Shown here: positions 37,701 to 50,925 of the stretch, piece by piece | Numbering within the stretch: position 1 is the stretch's first letter | How the letters are laid out: each line of letters opens with the position of its first letter | NCBI GenBank assembly: GCA_013399895.1 | Contig: VXBA01001781.1 | Coordinates: forward strand, 1-64,000 | Direction of reading: 5' to 3' | DNA: 64,000 nucleotides | DNA from: Serilophus lunatus | Taxonomy: Eukaryota > Chordata > Aves > Passeriformes > Eurylaimidae | The notes under the pieces: model-generated | What the model was told of the DNA's origin: nothing | The model's input: only the letters and a program-made list of their open reading frames with translations | Databases searched by the model: none | Position numbers and translations under genes: made by a program

Positions 37701-39412
37701 TCCTCTTTCTGCTAAAAATTCCTCTACAGAAATTTGCTGCTTGACTTCCACCTTAAACAGCTCTGACTTTCCCTGATTTATTTTCCTTCAACTCATATGC
37801 CACTGAAGAATGCACATATATTTCCCTAGCTCCTTGGCTCTCAAACTCATATGACATTTCACATGGCTTTACATACCAATACTTAGGCAATGGCCTATGT
37901 TTATATGCTTGTGCAATAGGTATTTTCATCTGAAGCTGAATTGTCCTCTCAATGACTGTTAATCAGAGAGCTTGTCCTGAAGGAGAACTAAAAAACCATT
38001 GCAGGAAACAGTTATGACTGTGTCCCTACTAATAAACTAAAAATGGTCAGGGCAATGGCTTGGGTCAACTTGCACTTTACTGAGTAATGCCTGAGGACAT
38101 CAAGAGTCAGATAAGCTCATGGGCTACTGCAACTAGGTGCTTAAGACAGGGCTTCACTGTTTTGAGTAAAAGGAATGTTTTTATGGGCTGTGGACAAGAC
38201 AGGTTTTGGTGCTGTATTCTCACCCTGCAAATCCACCTTACCTTTATTTCCTGTAACGCTGCCAAAGTGATAATCCTCAGTCTCAGTTGTAATCTATTTG
38301 TCTGATCACTCAAATTGGATTTAGAGGAGGCAGATAATGACATAGTAGCCAAGGGGTAATTTGAACAATGCACCCACCTAACCATAATGTTGGTCAAAGT
38401 TTGACTGAAGTCAAGTTTAGAAGAAACTAACACTTGCAGTCAGTATGAAAATATAACTTAGGTAATCATCATAAACAGTGGACATAAAAAATACAGCAGT
38501 GGGCTGCATGTCGGGATCTTCTCTTGAGTAGGGACACATCTTAAAGTTACTTCTTGAGGCCAAGAGAGTTTTTATTGTGTCAGATAGTCAGTGAATTGGG
38601 AAACTTTGAAATCTTAGATAAGTGATATAAAGGATTGATTGAACAGATATAATTCTTTAGACATAATCCATTGACCAAGCTGGGAATAAGTTTGGATTCA
38701 GCCAGACCTAAACTCCCCACAGCAAAGGAGTTTAGATTGCATGACTCAATGAAAAAGTCTCCTTGACTGACTGATCCCATCTTCTATGCAGTAAATAAAT
38801 ACCTTGCCATCAAATCTTTTCAAACCACTGTCACATTTACCATCAATGTTGTAAACCCAGTGTTTTATATCAAAAACTGTGCTAATTTTCTCTTGTGAGT
38901 GGTGTGTCACTCCACCTGCAACAAAGCTGGAGTGCTAAGTGTTCTCAGTGCCAGAGAATGTACTTTATTCTGGTTTATTTACCAGTTTGGGTGTTTTCTC
39001 TGTGAACATCTAAATTGCAGTTTCGTGTCACAGTGAAAGCGATCTCACAGCTTGGTCTCTCTCTGCCGCAGGATGGTCTCATTGCCTTTCTCTTCAGGGC
39101 CCTGAGTAACTTTGACTTTCATCTCCTCCTTCACACCAATACTGGGGTCTGTTTAATCTCTCAGAGAAGCAGTACAGAGAAAGCTGTACGTTTTTCTACT
39201 GTACTGATTTTATGGGTCACCTGAGGGTTTCATACCCACAGGGATCACACTTATGCAAGTGCTTTCAAAAAAAAGAAATGGGTGGATCAAGCCACAGAAA
39301 CGAAAGGAAGAAGGGTATGACTAAAAGACATTAAATCAGTATTTCCTTATTCCATGCTATCATTGTGTAGCCCAAGGGTGCAGATACCCTAGAAGCCTGT
39401 GCTACTTTAAAA
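37701..39412. other. Unique AT-rich DNA, no gene seen
   Basis: The first part may still belong to the LTR called just upstream. No exon is recognised; a 108-codon minus-strand frame at 38107-38433 has no motif. Confidence 0.5.
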
Positions 39413-40172
39413 ATGGTGGTGAAGTGACTGAAGTGGTGTCCCCTCCTTCAGCCTCAGTGGCTGGAGCTTCCAGGGGTCTGTTTTAACCTCTCCATAGGCC
39501 TTCAACAGAAGAGGGCTTGAAAAGAGGGTAGAGAATTTCAAGGATTGAGATAAAGACAGGGAGATCAACTACCAGTTGCCACCACAGGCAAAACAGATTC
39601 GACCTGAGGAAAAGATGCTTTATTTATTGTCAGTTAAAATGGATTTGGGCAGTGAGAAATAAAGACAGAGACTAAAACACCTCACTCCTAATCACAACTC
39701 TTCCCTAGCCCCACTTCTCCCTCTTTGCTCCCAACTCCTCTTCCCTGAGGACACATGGGTGGTATTCCTGCAGGGAATATTGTTCAGGCTTCAGAAGGCA
39801 CCTCTGCTCTCTCCAGAACTGCTGGTGGCAGATCTCTGCTCTGGGCCTACAACCTCCCTTTCTCTTCTCCTCCTTCAGCCCCTCTTGGGACCCCTTTACT
39901 CCCTCTTCCTCTGCCACTGCTGCCTTTGGCTCTTTCTGGAACCTGTTTCTCCTCCCAGGTCCCCCAACTTGGCTGAGGGGCTCAGCTATGCCCTGCAATG
40001 AGGTCGCTGAAGCCAGCTGGAACCTGCTGTGTCCAGCACCTTTTCCTCTCAGAGGAGACACCCTGCAGCCCTACTGCCAATACCTGAGCATAGACATCTA
40101 ATACACATTGCAATAAAGAAGCCCTATACAACTTTCTTCAGGGTCATAATTTTGTAAACACCATCACCCACA
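39413..40172 (-). mobile_element. Antisense ERVL-like LTR, related to 28598-29734
   Basis: The plus strand has gattgagataaagacaggga, then ccaccacaggcaaaacagat, a tttatttatt block (poly(A) signal on the minus strand at 39624-39619) and gagactaaaacacctcactc. This is the complement of the 3' third of the 28598-29734 type. The C- and T-rich middle differs from that copy, so it is a sister subfamily. The right end is set at ccatcacccaca by analogy with the AACCCACCACA terminus family; no target-site duplication was found. Open frames here are not genes. Confidence 0.7.
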
Positions 40173-40368
40173 TGATCACAGACTTCCCTAGAAATGCCTG
40201 ATGGGAGTAGCAGCCCCACTGTCACCCAAGCTGGTTAAATCAGCTGGATGTTGCAACTGGAAAATCCCTCCCACAGACGACTTGGTGCTGCAACTTTGTT
40301 TCAGCTTCCTTATGACAGGGAGTTGACATTTTAAGAAATTCATACAGTATGGATTTTCATACTTCCCT
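40173..40368. other. Short unique spacer between LTR and CR1
   Basis: Nothing recognised. Confidence 0.5.
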
Positions 40369-40795
40369 CAGATTGCCTAGCTTTGATCAGGTTGCTCAAA
40401 GCCCCAAACAACCTTTGAATATACCCTCCTTTGGTTTAAAGCCATTGGCCTTGTCAAAACTCCATCTCCAGCATTCCTGTAGGCCCTTTTTCGGTTCTGG
40501 AAGGTGCTATAAGACCCCAGACCCTACTCTTCTCTAGACCGAACCGATCAAACACTCTCAGACAGTCTTAATATGAGTTGTGTTCCAGCCTTCTCTCTGA
40601 TCATCTTCATAGCCCTCCTCTGGATTCATTTCAACAGGTCCATGACTGTCTTGTGTTGGAGATCCCAAAACTGAACACAATAGGGTCTCACTGAAGCAGA
40701 GCAGAGGGGTAGAATCCCCTCCTGCAACCTGCTGTCCATGTTGCTTTTGATTTGTTTGCACACTGCTGCGTTGTGATAAGCTTTTGTGTATTCGT
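40369..40795 (-). mobile_element. CR1 LINE fragment with internal deletion
   Basis: Antisense CR1: tgatcaggttgctcaaagcc, then directly gtttaaagccattggccttg, then ctgatcatcttcatagccct and acaatagggtctcactgaag. Bases that normally lie between the first two blocks are missing, about 100 by comparison with the usual CR1 order. Neither the tail nor the 5' part is present. Confidence 0.88.
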
Positions 40796-43700
40796 TCCAG
40801 GCTCCCATCCTTTGCTTCTACCCTATGTAGCCTTTCTTTTTGTGTCTGAGCTCTGTTTGTGATTTTTAAATAATATTCCAAATACTCTTTTGGTGACTTG
40901 TCATAATACTCTCACCAAATGTCCCACTACATATATATCAAGGGCTACCTTGTTGCTTAAGTATGACTTTAGTTTATGATGGATATTTCAGTTGCCATGA
41001 GAAAAATATCTCAATCCAGATTCTGTTCAGCATTTATGGTTGGGAAAGGCAGCTGATTCTTTCCTGAGATAAGCAACATAATGATCATTGCATCAGTTCA
41101 GTTCCATAGGTCCCTGTTATGAGAAAGCCATGATGTTGAAAAGAAAATGGAGTTGAGCAAGAATCAGACAGGTGAATTTAATGAACCCATACGAACAAGA
41201 AGAACCTTGTTTTTTGCACACTGTTACTTTACAAACCACATTCCATACAATAACACACATTGAAATGAAACTTCAAAAGCACACATTGTTCAGTCTTACA
41301 TTCTGTTAGGAACAGCTGGAGGAAAAAATACCATAAGTGGAAGAAAAGAAACAATTCGACTACTTCATCAACTGATGATTAAAATAATTTGGCAAATTGT
41401 TTCAGAACCATTAGAATAATCATGAAAATCTGCTGATAAAAGTGCAAAAATCTAAACCTTCAAAAGCACACTAAGTCACTAAAGAGCAACTTCTTCAGGC
41501 AATTTTCATGGTTAGGATTGCTGTCTTCCATAGCAGTCCTCTCACAACATCCAATTTCACATACTGCAGCTCATATGAAGGGAAAATAAGTAATATAAGT
41601 AAATAGTTAAAATTGTGTTGCATATGGTTCTGCATTTCCTTAATACATATTCTGTATCCTTACAGACAATAAGACACTTCAAAACCAGAGAGATCTGCTA
41701 GACCAGCAGGAATATTCCATTTTGCTGGGTTGTTACATCTCAATGCAAGCTTATAAACCAGCTAAACAGGAAAGGGGAAATATTGTCCCAAGGCAAAGAA
41801 ACAAATATGACAAAATGAATGTAAAGCTTGTATTTCCATTGTGTCTTTAGTCCTGGTTTTGTTTACTGTCAGATAAGAATTCCTTGTTCGCTGAGGAAGG
41901 AATTAGTACTTACTTACTGTAGATCACAAAATCCTGATAAGGAGAAAATGCCCCCTCAATTAAGAATGATATATCAATTGAAATATCATGTAGGCAGTTC
42001 AAACTGCTGAAGAGTCTAACTTTATTCACATGTGATGTAAAGCCCCTGAAATCAACAGTGTGACAGTGATGAATAACAAACAGTTCTTTGAACAAAATAC
42101 AGAAAGCTTATTTGTGGCCCTGGGTTCATCAAAAGTGATCAGGCCAAAATCACTTTTAATAAATCTTACTTTTGTGTGCTATGTCAAGATAAAAATAGTT
42201 TCTGATAATCTTTATGTAAACAATGACATTTTTATGTAATCATCAGAAAGTAAATAGAAAAAAAGTAATCTTATTTAAAGAAACAGTTTTAATAGTCATA
42301 AATATATATGAAAAACATCAATATTGATGATGGAGGAGAATTTGAATTTTTCTGCTTATTCTCTTCTTTTAACACATTTTCTTGTCACTTTTTGTGAAGT
42401 CTACATGTCTTACCTTGCAAGCCAAGTTTTCATGTACCTTCTGTTCAGACCAGCAGTTTCTCAGTTGTTCCAAAGAGGGAATTTGTACCCCCAACTTAGT
42501 CCTACCTCCCTAGAAACATACTCATTGTTTTAGCAGACGTGCTGTTATAGATATGTCTGCTGGCATGCTGCTAACTATACACATGTAAGAAATGAAACGC
42601 TGAGCAGTAATTTAAGTACTGCACAGAAAAACGTTATTAGCAAGATATTAGGGAGACTTGGCACTGGCCAGGCTTGTTCAGCCTTTTTCCTTTCTTCCTT
42701 TAGTTCCTAAGCTCTTTCTCCTTCCCCTGAGTCTTTCAAGTATATGAACAGATGACAGCATACATGCCTCCTTCATCACACCAACAGAGCTTTTTGAAGC
42801 TTTTCATGAGGTCATTGACTTGTGGATAAGGATTAAGCACAATCCTCCCACATCCACCCTTTCTGTGTAAAATTTATCTCAAACTGAAATTTCTAGTTCA
42901 CAGGACATAAAGAACTGGTCACACTTATGATAATCTTCTGAAATGCTTTGTACTTTTAATTGGGGTGATGAGCCTTTTGTGATCATGGGGGAGCACATGA
43001 GATTTCATGAGATTTTATCTTAGTAGTCTACAAAATATAGTAAACATTATAGTGCCTTAGGAATTTGTTTAATGGATGATTTAAAAATTCTTTTTCCTGA
43101 TCTAGTCTGCAAAGTCTTAGGTTTGTACCACTGTTAGAAATTGCTTTAAAAGCCCTGGCTATTTCAGTCCATTTTGACTGCTAATGGAATTGCCCAGACC
43201 CTCTGGGTACATGGGCATTTTAAGATGTACTTAATACTGGTGCTGGTTGGAAAGTCAGGTTGTCGTTTGATTCCTGATCAGATCGAAAATTCACCTGTTA
43301 ACATCTTCAGAAATTAGATTTTCACCACCCTAAATCTTCCCACTTCCATGGGAGCTTAGTGTCTTAGAAGACTCGGCATAGTCATGTCGAGTGATACACA
43401 GTGCTACTAAGCCCATGTAAGAAATTACATCCTGGACAATCTATTTTACTCATACATAGAAATGTTAATGAAAGTATACTAAATGTGCTGGTAGCTGGTT
43501 AGAATTCTTCAGTTTTTTCCCTTCTTTCCTCCAGTGCTGCTGTCCCATCTATGCCTGTTTGCCTTTGAGTCCTGTGGGCCCAGATAACAACACAAATAGG
43601 TCATGACACACATCAGTCTTCTGAGAAGTTATCTTAGTTTAAATCCCTCATGAAACTGCACCCTAATTTAATAAATTTAGTTTCTATTTGCTGTGCAAGT

Positions 43701-46206
43701 GAAGGAAGGAAATTCAGTTAAGGCTCCTCTCATTCCTTTCAGAATAACTGTATGGTTATTTCATGTGCTTAAGCAATCCATTTTCACTTTTAATTCAGAT
43801 TAATTTTATTGAAAGTGTCTGTGTGGGCAAGCTTAACAACTCACTTGAGTAACTATTAAGAAAATTAAGGAAATGTGGAATAGTAGGCACACAGACAAAA
43901 TTGCATCCCTGAAGTCCCAACTCATCACTGAAAACAGAAGACAAAAAGAAAGCTGTATATGCATATATACATAGATAAATAGAGATGCTCTTTAATATAA
44001 TGCATTGACAGATCACAACACATCAGGCCAGAATTCTCTCCATTTAAAACCACTAGGAAAGAAGAAAGTATAAGGGATGATGAGATCTTTTATTTGGTCA
44101 AAAAGACAGACATGCTGACACACTGAATATTGCAGTCAAAAAAAAAAAAGTGTGATTGCTTCTCTATTATTGTTTTTGAGCTGGTCAAAGTATGAATCAG
44201 TCATGTCAACAAACTGAGTCATGGACATCTTAACAGAATGTCCTGTGCACTTTTTAATGCTTCTTAGCTAAGGCAAAGATCTGCTTTCAATTGTGTGTTT
44301 TCATTTGCAAACAGCTGCTTATTTTTTTAAAATTAACAAGACATTTAATGAGGAAAAAAAGTTGCTTATCTGTAGATGAAAGTGAACAAGAAGGCAGGCT
44401 ATGCTGGAGTAGCAGGACTACTTCATTGCCTTTTAAGAGTCAATACATTGCCTCATTCAGCCAAGTTCTGAGAAGTGATTTGAATGTGGTTCTGCCATCT
44501 GAAATTTTTTCAAAGTAGTATTTCATGTAAAATAAGTGACTTCATTTATATAGTCTGTCAAATTTCTCTTTTCTCCAGCCTCGTGGTAAGCAGGAGGCAG
44601 ACTACAGCTTAAATTCCTCATCTGTTGCACTTGAACCTGTTACCACATTGGTTTTTTGTTTGTTTGTTTGTTTGTTTTCACACAGACATTGCATCTGTCT
44701 TCACAATTTTTTCGATGACAGATTTTGAAAGACGTGGCTTTTCATCTAATTTGGAAGAAAAATCTTTCAGACCTTATATTTTCAAGTAATTTTCAGCTCA
44801 TCTGTAACCTAGAAATACCTAGAGATGTCTCTAAAATTATGTATGACATAGACAGGATGAAAAGTTTTTATTAAGCCCAGATGAGTAAGCTTGCTTTCTT
44901 TCTTATCCTTTTTCTAGAGGATGAGCTGCTGTGCTTGTGTTTATTTAAATAACCATCTCAGAGGCTTTGAAGCCCTGAGATGAGGGATATTCATGTGAGG
45001 ACTCTTCACATCCAGAGGTAATCCTTTATGGAAGTATCATATCTTTAGACAGAAAGAATAAATCCAGGCAGTCCCAAAACATGAAGGAAGAAGTTACAAG
45101 GAATTAAGAAGAGCTATGGAGTGTTTCTGTCAAAAAATGAGTAGCTAAATCAGTAGATTAACAAGCAGATATCTTTGATATTTAGAGGAGGATTGGGAAA
45201 AGTATGTAAGACTACAGATATTAAAGAGATTTTCTACTAATGGTTTGCACTTGAAATATTTAAGAAATTAAAAAATAAAATTTGATGTCCATTGAACTGA
45301 GTTGTCAGTGTCTCATGTTGTTCACTCAAAACAACTCAGCAGTTTTTCCTTAGTCTCCCAAACCTCCACTTTGCAGCACATTCAACAGTGCAGACAAAAA
45401 GCACCTAATTCACACATACACATGAACAACCTTTAGACCAAAGTGTTAATTGAATAAAATGGCTGTGGGGAGCTGGTATGTACCAAACGTATCCCTCATT
45501 TAATTAATTCTACTTCATAAATAAAATTTAGTCTTAAAGGAGGATAAAAATGACAAGGGTAGTAAACCCATATAATACCTTCAATTTAAACTCTTCTAAT
45601 ACCTAGCTGTTGCATAAAAGTCAATTAGTCACCGTCAGATATATTTCTTCAAAATATTCCCCTTGGTAAATATATTTAAAGGATAACTGTGATTGGCATG
45701 CAGTATCAACAGATGGATGTGATTTTTCAAATACTACTTGCATGTGTTGTGGGAAAGAGTTTGATGAATATCATATATCAACATTTTATAATTAATGTCG
45801 TAGAAAATTGGAGTGTAGAGATAAGGCCTTTATTTTTTCTTCCCTTTATTTATATTTTCAAATATTATTTTACTGTTGAGAACAAACATGTTGAAGAATT
45901 TATGCTCACTTGCCCAGTCCAGTAGAATAAATAAATTTTGCCCCAGATACACTATAAAACAAGCTATGTAATGTGCCTTGCATTTGAAGAAAGAACACTT
46001 TTAATTTAAATTTTTGTCTCTGCAGCTCAGAATTAAGTTCAATTTCATACGTATATTCTTAATGTTTTTATGCATAGGGTAGCACAAGGTCCAGGTCTCT
46101 CCCTTCTACAGTTTAAGACAAGACCCTGACCTGCTACTTAATTTTCTTTATCTGAGATGCTCTTCATCTTAAAAATTGGGTTCTCATTGGCAAAAGGAGT
46201 CAGCAC
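40796..46206. other. 5.4 kb of unique AT-rich DNA
   Basis: A GTTT repeat is the only simple sequence of note. No mobile element or exon is recognised. Confidence 0.55.
44651..44678. repeat. (GTTT)n microsatellite
   Basis: About five tandem GTTT units after a T run. Confidence 0.8.
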
Positions 46207-46290
46207 ATCGTAGGTTCAAGGAATACTTTGGGTTGGAAGGAACCTTTAAATTCATCTAATCCAATCTTCATGTATCACATGAAAGGGGAG
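46207..46290 (-). mobile_element. CR1 LINE fragment, 3' end
   Basis: The plus strand has tactttgggttggaaggaac, ctttaaattcatctaatcca and atcttcatgtatc. This is a short, diverged antisense CR1 end. Confidence 0.75.
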
Positions 46291-47284
46291 GTTTTGCCCA
46301 ACCCGTTGAGAGAGGAGAATCTTAGTAATTTATTTGTCTGTCAGGCATCCTGGGAAATCAAAACTCTTTAATGCTCAATCAGCCTATCAGCATCTCAAAA
46401 GTCAGGGGGGGGCCTTCATTGAACAGATTCACTAATCAAAAGGTGTGTTCAATTGTCCTTTCAGGGGGCACCTGTACCAATAGAGCAGGGAGATCCCCCA
46501 TTGAATCTTCCCAATGTGTTAACTGTCATCAGCCACTGTAAGCACCTAATTAGCAATAACTCTTAACAGTGTATGGAAAATACACTTTTTATTAATACAA
46601 ATTGTGACAAGTTGATAAAGCTTTGTGGTCATCTGTGATAAGAGACTAGCTACAAAAACACACTTAAAACCATGTAAGGCAAAGCACGAGCACAAACCCT
46701 AATGCAAAACAATATACTAAAATACTATGAAGGGGAAGCAAGTTCTGATCTTTAAAGCAGTAATTATTGTGCATAGCTTAATTCCTCATCCAAAACAGTT
46801 GTCCCTGGTGGGGAAGGAAGGCAGATTCAACTTTTCAGCTGATGCAGCAGTTTTGATGGAAATCTTCCTCCAGTTTTCTCCTCATTTCTCCTTTTATACT
46901 TTTTTTTTCTTTATGTTTATGTGGAGTTTGAGTGATTTGTACTAATAAATGCCAAATTTGGACAATGTGACGTGGCATCTATTCTTTCTTGATGGACAAA
47001 TGGCAGAGGTCAAAAGGGTCACCATGTTCCCTTCCTGCAGGATGTTTACAAAGAGAGGCCGTGATATCTTCACATCACTACTTTCTTGAGTACATCCTAA
47101 CAGGTCCTTACTGGTCCTAACAGGTGCTTACCAGGGCTTGGGGAACTTTGAGACCATATGACCTCATGTCATCCAGCAGCTAGAGTCTTTCTTCTGTAAT
47201 TTTTATTCTATTTTAACTTTTGATTTTATCTATTATTCCACATTGTAATAAGCAGGGACATCTTCAACTAGATCTGGTTTCTCA
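46291..47284. other. Unique DNA, no gene seen
   Basis: 46370-46640 is complex sequence with TAATTAG-type motifs and could be a conserved noncoding element. Nothing else is recognised. Confidence 0.5.
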
Positions 47285-47480
47285 GCATCCCATCCAACAT
47301 GACCTTAAAAATTTACAGGAATGGAACATCTACAGCCTCAGTAGGCAACACATTTTAGTATTTTAACACCCTCATCATAAAAAAAATAATTCTTCTTTAT
47401 ATCTAGTCTGAACACACCCATTACCTCTCATCCTATCGACACTATTACACTGGAATATAGATTCTATTTAAAGTACCAGA
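47285..47480 (-). mobile_element. Diverged CR1 fragment
   Basis: Antisense CR1 order with heavy decay: gaatggaacatctacagcct, then aattcttctttatatctagt, then cattacctctcatcctat. No tail. Confidence 0.7.
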
Positions 47481-47577
47481 CACCTTTCTAGTAGGCTTGT
47501 GACACAATTTTCCTGTGCAATTCAATGGGTCCCATCATTCTCCAGAACTTCATGGTTAGACAATAGGTATAGGTCTG
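47481..47577. other. Spacer with the TSD of the next LTR
   Basis: Unique DNA whose last five bases, gtctg, are the target-site duplication of the LTR that follows. Confidence 0.6.
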
Positions 47578-48085
47578 TGTCCAGGTTTGGTGGACAAATT
47601 ATTCATTTGTACATTGTGGATACAGATGTATTAAAGAAATAAGAATTTATTATATGAGGTAGGAAAAAAAAATAAAATTAGAATATAAAAAAAAACACAG
47701 AAGAAAACCCAACAACCACCTCCTAAAAACCTCAAAAGGACCCACCAAAACACCCACACAATTTCACCTCCCCACCAGCAGATAAACAAAACAAAAAAGA
47801 AAAAAAAACTTATTCACCATTTCAATGTCTGAAGGTGCAGTTGATTCGAGGTAGATGGCAGGAGGCTTTTATGGCCGTGGGGGCAGCCGTGATGGTGGAT
47901 GGAAGGTGTGCACCCATAGTATGCAGCTAGCTAATCTCTGGAAACATGCCACCGAAGCGAAGGGACGACCAGCAGAGCACATGGTGATTTCCAAGATGGC
48001 GGATACTGGAGAACCCGAGTACTGATACAAGTCCTTCTCCGATGAACTGCCAGGTGTGGAAGGGAAGAAACTGGAGAATTCTCTG

Positions 48086-48093
48086 CTTATATA
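48086..48093 (-). promoter_or_regulatory. TATA box of the LTR at 47578-49079
   Basis: TATATAAG on the minus strand between the GC-rich U3 and the R-like part. Present activity unknown. Confidence 0.55.
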
Positions 48094-48272
48094 ACCCCTC
48101 AACTGTCCCCAAATATCCACCTTCTGTGCCTCCCCCAGGCCAACCAAAAAAGGAGCAGTCTCACTCCTCACTGAATCTACATTGGTCTTTCTGATGCCGT
48201 TCTGCCCCCAGCTCCACCCCAACTCCCTCTCCGGGCCTCGCTGGCCAAAAAACATGGTGGCCCTCACGTGCT

Positions 48273-48299
48273 GCCACCACACCACCACCACCACCACAG
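48273..48299. repeat. (CCA)n microsatellite
   Basis: About eight CCA units with one interruption, inside the U3 of the LTR. Confidence 0.8.
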
Positions 48300-48985
48300 C
48301 CATCAAGCACGGCCCCCATCACCACCAGCAGCCACGCTGATCCCCCTGTCCAGGGGGGTCCGGCCGCGCCCTTGCAGCATGGAGAAAACATCACAAAAAG
48401 CTGCCACAGAGCACAGCTCGGCTCTCTCCACTACCCTGCGCTGAAACCAACATGGTGCAGCCACGCACTGCCACCCCACCGCTGCTGGGGCTGCTACCCA
48501 TAGCAGGGAATGCCGCTGTGTGACCGCCAGCAGGTTACCAACTGATGGACTGGAGTGGGCCTGCCTGCCGCCACCGGTGCACTTTTCTTGTGTCCCCATT
48601 CGGTGTCGTGTTTGCCCCACCGCCTCTCAGCCAGGCGGAGAAACAGGACACCCCCGAGAACCGAGCCAGCACCCAGAGTGCCCGGGGCCCCCTGGACAAT
48701 GGCCCACCACCCCGGCCATGGCCAACCATCCGGAACTGGCACCACTGCTGAGAGCCATGGCAACCTGTCTGCCATGCCCGAGAAAAACCCACAGCGGCCA
48801 ACACGCGGAAACCAGGGAGATGCCATGCTGGGACCAGGTGCTGCAGAAAACCTCCCTTTCCCTCTAATCCAGGTCCCCCCAGCATTCCCGGGCATTCCCA
48901 GCTGTCCCCCTGATCATGGGGGGCAGCGTGCACCGTAAGATTGTGATCTCCTTGAACCCCCCTCCCCTCGTCTTTCTCAATCGCA

Positions 48986-48991
48986 NNNNNN
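48986..48991. other. Assembly gap (6 N)
   Basis: Six undetermined bases between a pyrimidine-rich block and a GGGAGG-rich block within the LTR. Confidence 0.99.
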
Positions 48992-49079
48992 GAAGGGAGT
49001 GGGGAGGGAGGAGGAAGGAAAAAAATCTTTTTTTGTTTAACATAGGAAAAGTTTTCCCAGCCTCAGTTAACCCATGACA

Positions 49080-50925
49080 GTCTGTTATAATCTGCTGATG
49101 AGAAGCTTCCAGTATTTCCAGCGTTGTGAGAAGTATCATGACTCAACAATCGAGTGATGCATTCTAGACTTATCAAAAAGTGACTTTCTAGTATCAGAAT
49201 GTTATCAAGGCCTTCTCTGTTATATGTGATATTCGTCACATGTCTATCTGTGCCTATGGGCTCTGTCCTTTTCATCAGACACATGGAATTCCCCATGCAG
49301 GGTGGAAATGTCCACTTAAATATTTGGTCAAAGAAGCGCATAGTCTCTGAAGAGTGACCTAAAATACTTCATGCTAAAAAGAATAACACCTGGCTCTATT
49401 CAAAGCAATCAACTGACTTCAGCTGTCTGGTCAAGTTTGTCTAAGTCAAAGTTATTATATAATCATTTTACCAGAGAAAGGACACTGTAGGAAAGGTCAT
49501 GAAATCAGAAGGATAAAATTCACAAAGGAGCATCGAAGAAACGATGATCAGAGCACTTTTCCCCTTTCTCATTCAGAATAAGGGTACCATGGCTCTGACT
49601 TTGCTTACCAGACTTTTTCCAGTTGCAGTGGTAACACACTTGGGTCAGATGTAGACAGTGGCATTTCATTTTGTTATAGTGACTCCTATAATTTTTTTTT
49701 TACCTAGTTTCGCTTGGAGGCAACATTGTTTCCCTTTTTCTGTATAATGCATTCTGAAAACTGCTGTCCGATTGGGGCATTCTTTAGGGGAACAAGAACT
49801 ACAAGTCTGATAATCTATAATTAAAAGAAGGCTCTGAACATGAGCTCTTGTTTATTGGATTTGTTGAACTACCTGTAAATTACAGAGGGGCTGAACGACA
49901 CAAATAGTGCCAGCAGCACCATCTCTTCATTTTGATATTTGGTGGAATAAAGGTACTGGACTGCAGTAGACAATCCCCAGGTATCCCTTTAAAATTTGAA
50001 CTCTCAATTTGGGAATCTCAACAAAATTTGGCTCAATTTCTGGTCTGACTGTGTGTGCACCTCAAATTAGATGCTTGCAGAACTCTCACAGCTTCTTCCT
50101 TTTTATGTCCGTACTAGTGAAGATCATATAGATTATTGTTTTGAGAAACTTCAGACAGTCTTTTCACTGAAACGAGAAACTACTTCCATTTTACCTCTGT
50201 TTTTTTTTGTTTGTTTGTTTTTTTCAAGTTCTTATTTATTAGTTGGGCCAAATTCTGACTTTACTTAATTTGACAAAAAAATAAACCAAATTTATTAAGA
50301 TACTTTTGACCAGTATAAACAGAGCTGTGGGCTAGCTAGCTGAAAAAAATTGAAACCGTCATAATTTATAAAATAAAACTTCATATGTTGATAAGTACAT
50401 ACAATATAAATCCGGAAAGAAGGACCAAGAAATGGTATGCAGACACAGAAATTCAAAGGAATTAAATGAATGAAGAAGAGCATATATAAGTAAATAATTC
50501 TCAAAAAAATACCTACCAATGTAGTTTTGCTTTCTTGATGAGCTGTTTATGAGAAAATCCTAAAATTATCTGATATATTTTGTGTCAAATAAAATAATTT
50601 TTTAAAAAAAAAAATCAAGAAACATTTCCTCTATTTAAAAAAAACTTATGAAATATTTACTGTGAATATTCATATATAACTTAAGATGCTGAGGTGAAAA
50701 GCTGAGAAATGGGTGCAGACAGAAGAAGAATAAGATAAGGACAACAGCAGGACATGAAAGGCAATCAGAGATCAGAAATAGTGAGAAGTGGGAATATAGA
50801 CTCCCTAACCTTCCTATGAGACTTCTCTTGCTTTTAATATCTGTATATTCTTACTGGATTTCAGGGAAAATTGTAAAACAGGACGAACACTGAATCTGAT
50901 GCAATTTATTAGGCAGTTTTACTTC
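49080..50925. other. Unique AT-rich DNA, no gene seen
   Basis: T-rich simple sequence lies near 50200-50224. The segment 49700-49960 is complex and might be a conserved noncoding element. Confidence 0.5.

Larger units (their letters stand above)
47578..49079 (-). mobile_element. Solo LTR, 1.5 kb, GC-rich, TSD gtctg
   Basis: Plus-strand ends are TGTCCAGGTTTGG and GTTAACCCATGACA, an imperfect inverted terminal repeat. The identical five bases gtctg lie on both sides (47573-47577 and 49080-49084), as for ERVL-type insertions. On the minus strand a TATATAAG box lies at 48093-48086 and AATAAA at 47651-47646, so the LTR is antisense with a GC-rich U3 at 48100-49079. It contains a CCA repeat, an A-rich zone (47665-47815) and a 6-base assembly gap. 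The many long overlapping open frames at 47870-48940 come from its GC content and are not genes. Confidence 0.88.

Noticed and set aside
39705..40061. A 118-codon minus-strand frame rich in Glu, Lys and Gly
   Set aside because: It lies inside the antisense ERVL-like LTR and reflects its purine-rich strand.
47869..48938. Many overlapping open frames up to 145 codons on both strands
   Set aside because: They fall inside the GC-rich U3 of the LTR bounded by gtctg duplications. No domain or consistent strand preference.
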